DNA of 64,000 bases from Phallusia mammillata (Eukaryota > Chordata > Ascidiacea > Phlebobranchia > Ascidiidae): positions 100,411 to 164,410 of the forward strand of contig QLIY01000301.1 in NCBI GenBank assembly GCA_003260075.1, read 5' to 3'. Each line of letters starts with the position of its first letter. Position 1 is the first letter of the stretch. Positions 1 to 11,200 of the stretch are shown in pieces. Position numbers and translations under genes: made by a program. The notes under the pieces were generated by a model. It was not told the origin of the DNA, ran no database searches, and worked only from the letters and a program-made list of their open reading frames with translations.

Positions 1-5
1 CTTAC

Positions 6-191
6 TTTTTGATGAACAACCTCCCATGCCGATTTGAACCAGACGTTTGTTTCGCGTTCCATTCCGTATCGGTCGATGTTGGACTTGAGCGTGACGAGAT
101 CACTTGCGTTATGTCGAAGCTCCCGATTTACAACACGCCAAATTCCAGCACTTAGCTCCACGCAAAACGAAATTAGCACAGAAAAGAAAAA
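6..191 (-). CDS. Tetraspanin-like protein, one internal exon (TM3 to start of large extracellular loop)
   Basis: One 62-codon phase-0 exon on the minus strand. It follows a pyrimidine-rich CAG acceptor at 192-194 and ends at a GTAAG donor at 1-5. The translation begins with a hydrophobic stretch, FFFSVLISFCVELSAGIW, then VVNREL, a polar segment, and ends SAWEVVHQK. A membrane helix closed by a Glu, then a charged loop ending in an aromatic residue and a Gln about where the next exon should supply a CCG motif, is the layout of transmembrane helix 3 and the start of the second extracellular loop of tetraspanins. Tetraspanins organise membrane protein microdomains. The CCG motif and the other helices lie outside the window, so the subfamily cannot be named. 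The call rests on pattern, not alignment. Confidence 0.65.
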
Positions 192-272
192 CTGAAAAAA
201 TTAGATAGAAATATTGCACAGTACATTTCGAATTGTCTTTGGCAACTACAGTTCCGCACAATTTGGGGACAG

Positions 273-382
273 TCTAGAATCGTTTTTGAGCTGTTTATAA
301 GAAAATGTGTGGCCATTTAAGGGGGGGGGGTCAATCTAGAATCGTTTTTGAGCTGTTTATAAGAAAATGTGTGGCCATTTAA
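273..382. repeat. G run (321-330) between two identical 48-bp copies
   Basis: TCTAGAATCGTTTTTGAGCT to TGGCCATTTAA occurs at 273-320 and 335-382 with no difference seen. Probable contig-end overlap. Confidence 0.8.
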
Positions 383-447
383 CCTAATTCTTCAATATGA
401 GGGCAAGTTTTATAATGGCCATTACGTAACATAAATACATCCACTTG

Positions 448-660
448 TCGCCAAGATGGTCGAGTGATTACTTCAACCGCCTTGTTCACAAGGTCGTGGG
501 ATCTAATCCCCGATGGGTCGAACTAAATTGAATCTATCAACTGCGTGAGCCGAAAAAATCAAACACATTTTCAACCGAATTGCAATAAAACAGACAGCTC
601 GACGGTGGACTCATTGTGAGCATAACGCATTTAGGCGTTGCCCAGCACCCACCGAGGATA
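448..660 (+). mobile_element. tRNA-derived SINE-like element
   Basis: The 5' part resembles a tRNA gene. It has an A-box-like AGATGGTCGAGTGATTA and, about 35 bases later, a B-box-like GTGGGATCTAATCCCC. A tRNA-unrelated body follows, with a tail motif CATAACGCATTTAGGCGTTG. A second copy with the same organisation and a near-identical tail motif lies at 54581-54890. Two dispersed copies with a shared tail argue for a SINE rather than a functional tRNA. No cloverleaf could be closed. Confidence 0.6.
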
Positions 661-1531
661 AATGAAACTAACAACAACTTTAACTTAGGCATGGATAAGA
701 AGTTCGCTTGGCCACTTCAACGTATAGGCTATAACTTTTCAATTCAAATTGTTAACATTGAGTAAAATCGAGCTTAGTTTGATTTTGTGCGTTGGTTTAC
801 ATGGAAGGCCCTTGACATATGTCACAGTCAAACACTTACCCAGCCAAGAAGAAGCTGACTTTCCGTGAAAGCGCCACACCAACCGATGCAGCCAATAACA
901 AATACGAAGCACGAGATGGTCACAAGGACTGGAAAAATGATTGGAAAGAATACCTTGATGTAAAAATCTCCAATCTCAGTTCCTTCTGTTACGAGCGTAA
1001 TTCGACTAAGGTCATCGCGAATTACTGTTACTTCGGCAAGAATAGCAGCACTTAGAACCTGTAGAAAATGACAATTGTTTTAAATGAGGGCCCGAAACTT
1101 GTTGCTGGGCCACGCAAACACAATATTACGTAGGACCTAAAGAACACGTTTGTGGGCATTGACTGCGTTCACCGACTTGTTAGGGACACTTTATGACAAC
1201 CCCACGGAGGTGTGTTCTCGACAGAATTAATTAGGCCAGGTTTTTGTGTCGGGTTGGGCTTAAGTTTAAATAAAACAGGCTTGATTCAGGTCTGACTTGA
1301 TTTGTCACAATTTCACCAATTTTTTGACCGAATTCCGTTTTTATTTAAAAAAAACTCTGGGTTCGCAGCATAGTTGTAAACGGGCCTGAAACTGGAGCCC
1401 AAACCCGAAAGTACAAAAAAACCTGCGTATATCCTAATCGTTTTTGGAAAGCCCGTTTAGGCCCGAAAGTTTGACTGGCAGGCGTATACATTAAAGCCTG
1501 AGAAAAGACCAAGACAACAAACACAATAGAC

Positions 1532-1727
1532 CAGTGGTCGGCAACCACCGTGAGCGGTTTGTTACGGGCCATATAAAACTTGGTCAAGGTTCACATTGAA
1601 TCAAAGTTCTAATAACTGTAATTAGTTTTCAGTGCTGAACATGTGTGGTTTCTAATGGCTGGTCCGTGATAAAAATTTTAATTTCATACCGGTCGGTCCG
1701 CAGTGCAAAAAAGGTTGCCAACCCCTG
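1532..1727. mobile_element. Short non-autonomous hAT element
   Basis: Ends are CAGTGGTCGGCAACC and, inverted, CAGGGGTTGGCAACC. The flanks CAATAGAC and CAATAAAC match at 7 of 8 positions, which fits the 8-bp target duplication of hAT transposons. At 196 bp it has no coding capacity. Confidence 0.75.
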
Positions 1728-2451
1728 CAATAAACAATTGATCTTAAACAAGGCGTTTTAGGGCTGTTTGACAGTAGGTCAGGTCCAGCAACTGGCTACT
1801 TAGCTAGTTAAATTTATTTAAAACAAATACTGACACGGAGTGTAAAGTCGGGCCCGAATCAAACCCGCTTTTCAAGAAACCCGAACCCGGCCCGACTTAC
1901 AACTCTGGGTCGCAGGCTTACACATTTGGGTTTGGGCCGGCTTAGAACTCTACACCGCCAACGGGCTCTACATAACACCTGCATTGTAGAGTTTGTGTCC
2001 AAATCGGACCACATTGGTCGCACGTGTAACTCATGTGATGCGCTACGTTAGGCCTTCCCGACGTACGTTTGCTATTAATATATGAAATGCCGTACGTTTC
2101 TTCAAAAGCTTTAAAAGCGCTCGGTGGAAAGCCGTATTGACCTTTCCACTTAACTTATCTTACAAAAAACGTGCCTTGGGTTCTGATTTCGATGTGGATT
2201 GCAGCTTTCCATATGTTGTCCGCCCTAATGTGTTTGCGCGTTGAAAAACGGCTTAGGGAGCAACTTAAAATCTCTCGATACTGAAATAGTTATATGATCC
2301 ACTGCATTCCAAAAAATACGATTTGTAGTGCACTATATCATTAGTTCAAAGTTCAAAAAAAGGTGATAAGGAACTGTATGTGTAATTTCATCACGGGCTA
2401 TAGGAATTAGCTTGTGTAACAGGTTGGTGACCGACAGATGTGTTTTTACTT

Positions 2452-2497
2452 ATCGTCAGTTTCTGAATTGTATTTGTATAATACGGAAACTGACGAT
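2452..2497. repeat. Perfect 12-bp inverted repeat (hairpin)
   Basis: ATCGTCAGTTTC at 2452-2463 is exactly complementary to GAAACTGACGAT at 2486-2497, with a 22-base A+T-rich loop. The stem is too short for a typical microRNA precursor. It may be a degenerate transposon or a chance palindrome. Confidence 0.5.
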
Positions 2498-2672
2498 GTC
2501 TTCTAAATACATGCGAAATTCATAATTCTGTTATGTAAATAAAAGATTTAACTGACGCTGATCGTCTGCCACGATTTTGTACATCTATAAAGATCACTAG
2601 TTAGCAACAGCAAGCTTTAATGAATGACTGACGGCATTTTACTTGTTTGGTAAAAATAGCTCACCCTTTTTT

Positions 2673-2950
2673 AGTGTCTCGTTAAAGAAACCACATTTTC
2701 CACATAATTGCGCATAAAAGTCCTGAACCCGTGTACCCTGTGCACATAAGCTCGCTAAAGAGCAAACAATTCAATTTTAGATGCACAATATTTTAGCACT
2801 ACAATAGGGGGGGGGGAGTGTCTCGTTAAAGAAACCACATTTTCCACATAATTGCGCGTAAAAGTCCTGAACCCGTGTACCCTGTGCACATAAGCTCGCT
2901 AGAGAGCAAACAATTCAATTTTAGATGCACAATATTTTAGCACTACAATA
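2673..2950. repeat. G run (2807-2816) between two copies of 134 bp
   Basis: 2673-2806 and 2817-2950 differ at two positions by eye (GCATAA/GCGTAA, CTAAAG/CTAGAG). Probable alleles joined end to end. Confidence 0.85.
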
Positions 2951-5183
2951 ATCTAAATTACAAATCGTTTAGAAATACTTAGCTCTTATTGAACTTACCC
3001 ATAATAGAAGAATAAGAACAAACAGGGCACATTTTAACCAACCGGAAACTTCTTTCTTGGTCATTTAGTTGTTGTATGAGAGGATAAACAACAAAAACAG
3101 CATCAAACCAGACAAAGCCTAAAAAGTAAATCAGTTGTTACTCAGAGTTACGGATCGAAGGTATTAAACGGTTTTGTTTTAAGTCTGTATTTAACGTCGT
3201 GTCTATAGTAGGCCTATAGTAAACGCAACAAAATTTCGTATTATGCTTGCGCACGACTGTTTACTCCCATAACATCGCCAAATAAACACATGTTTTTGTG
3301 GGTCTACCTAAAATAGCATCTAAAACGCATGTATTTTAACCAAAATTGTTTGTTGTCGTATGTCAATTTTTTTTGTTAAATATAAGCCTTTTTAACACTA
3401 AGTTAATTTTGCTCTTGCAGTCAATCATATCACTGTCCTTACTTGTCACTTATAGCAATCCGTCCAGTTTATTTGTCACCTGCGCTGTATCGCCTTGCTC
3501 TCACAAACATTGGCTTGTGCAGTGTAGGCCTACACGCTCCGGCCAAGCAGTCACATTGTGTACCTGGCATAAACAGCCAGCTCTCGTTTATTGTTTGACT
3601 TTGCTCTTATCATCGCCACATATACACTACACCGCTGTCCCGCGGCCTCTTGTCAGTTACTTATAAACTAAACACAGGGTCCAACTTATTGGCAAGATAA
3701 TTTTGACCCAACAAGAGCTTTTCCATTAAAAACTCTTGCCGGTGAAGGGGACTTTTAATTGGAAGAAAACAGGGGTCAAAATCCATTCGCTTGGTGTTTG
3801 ATGGTAATTTCGGTAAATTGTAGCCTACCTGCGCTATTTTTACCGAAAGTAAACTCCAAAAAGATTTTTTTAGTGGGATATAAACTTAAGACAACCAAGA
3901 AAACGAGATTGAAAACAATACCCAAATTCAAACATTCCAAATTTTGTCTGTTTTGAAAACAAAGTTATAGAAGTCCTAGACTCTTATTTTCATTGATAGG
4001 ACTATTTTAGTCCATTTTGACGTATTTAATTTACATTACAGAAAAACACCGACTTCAGGGAACCTTGTTCATCCAAGTGCGGGCGTGGATGCCAAAAAAG
4101 TCGCTCTTTAATACTGCTAGTGGCACCTTTTACCACTAATTACTTTCCGCTAGGTAATGATCAGCATCGAAAAAAGAAAAGGGAAGCTGCAGCATACAGG
4201 TACCATTTATTATCTAAAATAGGGGTTTAGAAATAAAATATGACTTGGGTGTTTCGAACATGTCTGTACCAAAACTCTTTTACTTACATTTTGTCGTTTA
4301 AGAGTTTCCTTGACATGCTGTCTTAGAGAAGGGTCAGAAGGGACGCCCAAATTCACGTTAAAATTAGTCAAAAGTACGGATTTAGAAACTAAGTTGAAAT
4401 CGATCCCTTTTAGTTTTCTGCAAAAGCTCCAAAATTGCTGTGGTTATGATGTTGTGTTGTGTTTATATTTGGAGTCTGACAAAACTACTATGTAATAATT
4501 TGACTATAATCCGCAGCTTTGGAAAGGTAATATTTGTCGTTTTGAAAACGATTTTTTTGCTTATTAAGTTGAAACAATTTTATTACCTTGTTTGGTGTAA
4601 ACTAATTTAATAGATTTATAATAAACAATGATTTTTGTACTAATATTTTAAAATACGATCTGTCGTGTCGCCATGTTGGTATTTTTAACGCTCAGGATTA
4701 AATGGTTATAATTTAGTCATAGTGCTTTTCCATTACTACCAGCGAAGATTGACGTTAACAGCAAGTTATTTTTTTATGAGCTTTTTTACTGTTTTGAAAG
4801 TTTAAAAAGAAAGTTAACCTACTTTGTTAAGCAACAGTAAAGCCAAGAGGAAAGTTAATCAAAACATTAACCGAAAGTATTGTTTATAATTGCCAAATTT
4901 TAGTCGTTTGTTTATTTTCTGAAATTGTTCAAATAATTGTTGCTATTTTCTGCGCGTATAGCCAAACAAAATGTAGTAGTGTTTAATTCTTACGTTTAAT
5001 TTAAGTTATAACATATATGAATGTTGATAAAATTGTAGTTTTGTTGTAACTGCATTAGTTTCTATTTTAAAACCATCCAAAAATAGTGTGTCACATGACT
5101 GAAATGTCATAGGTAATGTAATCACAATAGTTTTTTTATCGTTTATAGCCACATTAGTGTTTTTAATTTTTCAGATTGTTTTT

Positions 5184-5254
5184 ATGATGGTTTTAAAAAG
5201 TTGAAAATCATGCAACTTTGGAATTACAATTTAAATTCGTGGACAGAAATGTAA
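5184..5254 (+). promoter_or_regulatory. Upstream AUGs/uORFs before the RSBN1 start
   Basis: Between the putative acceptor at about 5174 and the chosen start at 5257 lie two short open frames. One is ATGATG...TGA at 5184-5204. The other is a 15-codon frame at 5210-5254 whose TAA ends 2 bases before the main ATG. If this stretch is 5'UTR, initiation at 5257 would need leaky scanning or reinitiation. The main ATG has a good context (AAAAATGACA). Confidence 0.4.
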
Positions 5255-5256
5255 AA

Positions 5257-8200
5257 ATGACAACATCACCTGTAAAACCTGTACAGACTGGGGCTGTCCA
5301 GAAAGCCAAACACAGAATGAAGGTCTCTCAGCCAATGATGCTGCCAATGTTATTTTCTGAACCTATACAGCTAACAAAGTTAAAAAAGAATGTCCCACAT
5401 GCCGTGAATGGAGACAAGAAAGGCTTTAAAAATGGAAGCAGGGAAGTAAATGTAAAAAATGACAAAAACGTCAAGAGTTTGTCTCAGTCCTCTCCACTCC
5501 CCTCAAGCAAAGCTCCAATGCCAGTTTCAAAAGAACTAAAGCCCAAAAAGCTGTTTGACAAGGGAAATGATGGTGCTGAAAGGAAAAGTAGCAAACATGT
5601 GTCTACCAGTATCCTAAAGTCCAAGAACGAACAGTTTCTAATGCACAAGCATAAACGGAAAGAAAATCATGACAGCAGTATGAAGCAGAAGAAGAAAAAA
5701 AGGATAAAACTGGACATGGAATCATCAGAAGTCAAGAAAAAGTCTCCTATAAAAATTGATCCAACTGAAAATAATGGTAGCATTGAGGCTGAATTTTCCA
5801 GAGAGAATGACCAACCTTCCAAGCGGCCTCGGACAAACAGTAGACATAGTGAATTAGGTGACAATGTTTTTGACAATATAATGAGCTTAAACTCAGACAA
5901 TATTGAACCATTTGCTGACCAGCACAAAACAATGGATCTGCAAGAACAATTGTACAATTCAGAAGTTCCTAGTAAAGAGGAATCATTACAAAATGATGTT
6001 TTACCTTTTACTGATAACAATACACAACCTAAAGCTGAAACTGATCCTGAAAATTCAGAGGTGATTCAAAAGTCTGTAGAACAAAATTGCTCCCCTGATG
6101 TTGAGGTGCCCATGATGAATGGGTATGCAAGTCCCAAATCACCAAAAACTGAAAAGTGTGATGATGTTACCTGTGTAATACAAACCCCAACATCCAAAGA
6201 GTTATTACAGAGCCCAAACGCCACTGAAAACCATGAAAGGTTACAACCTGAAGTAACTGTGAAAATGGAGGACCCTTCAACTCATGAGGACGCTGCTAAA
6301 ACTGCTTTCAAAGTCAAGCGAAAACACCACAAGGACGAAAAACACAAACATAAAAAGCATAAACATGAGAAGCACCACAAATCGCATAAGCATCGCTCTC
6401 ATTCCCCAAGTCACCAAAAACACAAACACCGAGATAAAATAAAACATGAACACTTTGACCCTGTTGTTAAAATTAAGCAGGAATTTCCTGATACCCCTTC
6501 AGTAAAGCAGGAGATACATAAAATGCACATTAAAGAAGAGCCTGTTTCACCAAAATTATCACCACTGTTCAGCTCAGAAGATGAAAAGGACACAGACACT
6601 GAGTTGGCGGCCAAGAAAGTTTTAAACATTGGTATCCCTGCAATGAATTATGGACAACAATTATCGTCTGATGTTAGCGTTGTTGACAGGTTTCCATTTT
6701 CAAACCCAGCCTTTAGGGAGTTTGTTCATATTGAAACCGACCCTAACGGTGAGGCATCGGTTCTTCATGCGTACCAACACGAACTGAACAAACTATCCGA
6801 GGAGCAACAGGGAAAATTTGCCAATGATTTCTGTGCTCTGTGTTTTCATGAAGAAAAACCATCTCAACCTGATTTTGTGATGGGAATTGTTCATGGGGCA
6901 GCCACCACTATGCCTGACTTCCTTGAGTACTTGGCAGAGAAACATTCTGATTTAAGAGTGAAATCGGAGGTTCTAGGCCAGCGCGATATTATTACTATGA
7001 GCGTCAAAGAGTTCCGCGATCAAGTTAGCAAAACCTTCTCAGTCGAAAGTGGAATGTACAGGTTGGTTCTACGTATATATATGTATATATTTTGTTTGAT
7101 GTAAAGCAATACCGCATATAGCTTGTAATTTTTTAAATAAAAGATCGCATTATAATGCAATGTATCATTTTGCAAAATGTGTGAATTGTAAATTGTTCCC
7201 TACCCATAAGATTTTTTAGTAATTTGTCAAACTACCTATTACTAACTGTTTAGAAAATTCAGGATGTTTCTGCAATTTACTTAAAAAAATGTTTTTTTTA
7301 CAATGGTCTGAAAGAAAATCATAGTGTGCCCGTTGAAGGGGGGGGGGGGGTAGTAGTTTGTCAAACTACCTTTTACTAGCTGTTTAGAAAATTCAGGATG
7401 TTTCTGCAATTTACTTAAAAAAATTTTTTTTTTACAATGGTCTGAAAGAAAATCATAGTGTGCCCGTTGAAGGCATTATACCGAAATCTGCCGGACACCA
7501 AGCATTCAATGGTCTGAAAATTTATGAAGTTTGATCACAGCATGATAGTGCCTCAGTGGTGCTTACTGTGATTGTCAATAGAAAATGTAGACATCATCTT
7601 TTATAACAGTTTTATTTCCTATATATTACTCAAGTATATACTTGTTGTAGAATAATCGGGTGTTTAATTGTTTTGTTGTCATTTGTAGCCAATATTAAAA
7701 TATCCAAATTAGCACAGGTTTCAAAATTAACAGTTAAAATTTACCTTATAGTGATTGGCGCATATCCAAAAAAAAAATGTTAACTGGTGTGTACTACGTG
7801 ATCGGTAAAGCAGAGATCAATGTTAAATATTTACCAGACCACATCTAAACCGCAAAATTGTGTGAAGATTCATTGCTAAGCGTGCAGACTAGTAATTCGT
7901 TTTGTTAATATTTGTTAACTGTCTTATATTACTTTAGGGATCAATGTATTTTTAACAGCAAGAGCCTTTAAAGTCAATATAGAATAGAATCATGTCCGAA
8001 AAATTTAATATTGTTACCTGCATCCCATTTTTGTCACTATTTGAACTTTTTTACATCTTTAAGTGATACTCTATTCTATTTTTACCTATTATTTTATACT
8101 TTTAAGGTATGGTCCAATGCGTCAAATCAGTCTGGTAGGAGCTGTACACGAAGAGGCAGGAGGATACTTTCCAGACATATTAGACATCCTTGAAAAAGAT

Positions 8201-11200
8201 CCTTTCCTTAACATAACGTCACCATGGGGCGATATGTCCTGTGTTAATCTCGAAAGTCGTTCTCATAGCAATGATGGCCCTATACTGTGGATAAGGCCAG
8301 GTGAACAAATGGTCCCAGCTGCTGACTTCAAGGGATCGCCAGCAAAAAGACGAAGGTCAGTGTTTTTGTATCAGTTATGTTAATAGGTATATTGTTTGAA
8401 TAGCTATTTAAACTCTGTTGGGTTAAGAAGTAAAATATTGCATTACAGTAAATTGCACTTTAGTTATGTAATAGTGCTATTGGTAGGTTTTTGTACTCAT
8501 GTCTTTATGACTTGGTTGATTTTGACTGAGATGTTTTTTCCAAATGAGAATTTATAAATTTAACCCAATCTCAAAAATTTGTGTTAAACACTAAAAATGT
8601 TCCAAATGGATGTCAAAAATGATCTCACTTATGATGATATGAGCATTTGCTGGATGTTTAAATAATAAAGCATGTCGCTTTTTTACGTCTATATGGGTCA
8701 TTATTAAACTTCCATATTAAACTAATGAACAGTTCTGTGTATATATAGTGTTCCAAAGTACATAGGCAACCATTATGGTACTTTAATAAAGAAGAGTTTT
8801 CAAAAGATTACTAAAATGTTGCTTGTGAAAGATTTAAGAATGACCACAGTTTATGCGCTGCAAATTGTTCAAAAGCTACCCAGCCATCTTCATAGTGTTA
8901 AGCATTGGAGCTTTATTTTTTACAAAATGAATAAATTTTCACAGGTCGCAGACAGGTCCACTGCACAAGCTGTCTTTTCAGTACAGCGCTCGTTCAAATG
9001 ACACTCGAGAGACAATGATTGAAGATAGGACACATGCTCATGCTGATCATGTTGGGCATATTGCTGATCGACAAACCACTTGGGCTGTCGGTGTATTAAA
9101 GGGCATTACTGCTGGCCATAAGTATGTTACGTGTATCTCATGAATATGTAACCATGACAATGCAGTTTTTAATACCAATGTAAGCAGTGGTGGGATTCAA
9201 ATTTTTTGTCAGCTGGTTCTATCACAAAGGCCATATTTTCAGCCAGTTCTGTTACAAAAAGTCCATTGACAGTAACCAGTAATTCAGCCGATTCTGTTAC
9301 AAAAATCCATTGACAGTAACCAGTAATGCTAACCAGTCGGTTTTGTTACAAAAAGTCCATTGACAGTAACCAGTAATGCTAACCGGTTTGCTGGTCTCAT
9401 AAAATTTCGGTTCTATAGAACTGGTGCGAACCGGCTAAATCCCACCACTGATTGTAAGGTTATGCTTTTAACATTGAAATATATACCTATAAACAATTTG
9501 CAAGTGGTCTTTGCATGTGTAAGTGTTTAAAATGAGCCTGCATTTTATGCTTTTAATCGAAATTCGTTGTATTTTAATGACATTCAAAATCCTTATCTTG
9601 TTCTTAGCAATTTTAAATTTTGTCTCCACATATTGACATTTTAGGTCTAATCCAATAAATACAGGCTATGGATAAATACAACAAAACATAACACATGGAA
9701 TTGCTATTGTTACAGGCCCACGATGAACAAGCAACTGAAAGATGTAGTGTGCTTCCATTCTTCCTCATTTTACAACACTTCTAGTGTTCTACAATTGGAT
9801 TTATTTGAACCTCCAATGTCTCAGGTATTTATGTAATGAATTGCTTTTTAATTTTGGACTAGTGAGATGTAATTATTGGCCCCATTTTCAAGTGGACTGT
9901 ATGCATTGGGTTTGCTGTATTTCTCTGGCCTTTTTCACAGATTTAGGATTATGCAATTTTAATTCTCTCCATGTGATAAACAGAAACTGTTTTCACTTAT
10001 GGACCCTGCATTTCACATTTAGTAAATCAATCAATAAATTCCAAACATATCAGTAATGTGTCAAGCAAGTAAAACGTCAATTTTAGGCTTACAAAATCAA
10101 ATGCTGCATGTTAAAATTTGCCAATGTTACCAAACTCATTTAAATTCACAAAACTTTTTTTTTTCATTTACATCAACAGTTTTGCAGATCCATAATACGG
10201 TCTTAGGGGTCCATGAATGCAAAAAATTTTACAAGATATTTCAGCTTTCAAATTGAAATGGAGTAACTAGGAGTATCGACAAATTTATGAAATAGTGTCC
10301 ACAACTACAAAACCAGTGATCTAATTTGTACCTTTTTTGATCAACATCATATTTTTACATGTTACCCTGTCTTATTAATCAACATTTGTCAGGCAGCATC
10401 ATAGGACACATGATTTACCCAATCTCTGACATACAGACACTTCCCCCTTACACCACTGTACTGTACATTTTGCTCATTGAAATTGTTTGAGTAGGACTTC
10501 CGTTGTTAGACAAACTGCCTTTAATTTGTAACGCAACATGGGTTTAAATTAATCAACTTCTAACGTACTTTTTTGTAAAGTATGATTTGTTGAATGAATT
10601 GTCAATTTTTAAACTCTTAATTTCACAATTATGAAGTTTGGTCAGTTTATGATGACACTTTTAGTACAGAAAGTTCAATGCCAAAACAATACAAAACACA
10701 CTTCACCATGTCTTCTTGTGTCGGGGGGGGGGTATGTTACCCAACTCATTTAAATTCACAAAACTTTTTTTTCATTTACATCAACAGTTTTGCAGATCCA
10801 TAAGATGGTCTTAGGGGTCCATGAATGCATTTTTTTGGATGTTTGAGCTTTTAAATGGCGTAACTGTATGTACAAATTAATGATATAGGGTCCAAACACA
10901 AAATCCATGATCTAATTTGTACCTTTTTTGATCAACATCATATTTTTACATGTTAGGGGGGGGGGTATAATACTTTCAAAGCGAAAACACTAAATCAGTT
11001 GCTGTATTTTTATTGTTTTACAAAACGAATGCATTTCTCTTTTATAATCATCTCTAGTGTCTTATTCAAATAGAAGGGGGGGGGGATACTTTCAAAGTGA
11101 AAACACTAAATCAGTTGCTGTATTTTTATTGTTTTACAAAACAAATGCATTTCTCTTTTATAATCATCTCTAGTGTCTTATTCAAATAGAATCCAAAGGA

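Larger units (their letters stand above)
192..5256. other. Intergenic region and probable RSBN1 5' flank
   Basis: No gene is supported here. It holds a tRNA-derived SINE-like element (448-660), a short hAT relic (1532-1727), a perfect 12-bp inverted repeat (2452-2497) and two false tandem duplications around G runs (321, 2807). A pyrimidine tract ending in CAG at about 5174 may be the acceptor of a 5'UTR intron, or a trans-splice acceptor, for RSBN1. An open frame at 819-1055 starting MSQSNTYPAKKK has no recognisable domain or splice support. Confidence 0.6.

Noticed and set aside
448..521. Functional tRNA gene
   Set aside because: A/B-box-like motifs are present, but arms cannot be paired into a cloverleaf and a second copy with a shared tail exists: SINE-like.
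819..1055. Open frame MSQSNTYPAKKKLTF... as a small gene
   Set aside because: No domain, no splice context; composition unremarkable. Left as unsupported.
1060..1960. GGCCCGAA-rich region as a CpG island or promoter
   Set aside because: The motifs (CGGGCCCGAA, GCCCGACTT) look like a decayed repeat; no exon follows.
2452..2497. microRNA hairpin
   Set aside because: 12-bp stem with a 22-base loop is too short for a precursor.
2673..2950. Direct duplications as CRISPR-like or recombination-system repeats
   Set aside because: Only two copies each, different sequence at every site, eukaryotic genome; consistent with allelic contig ends.
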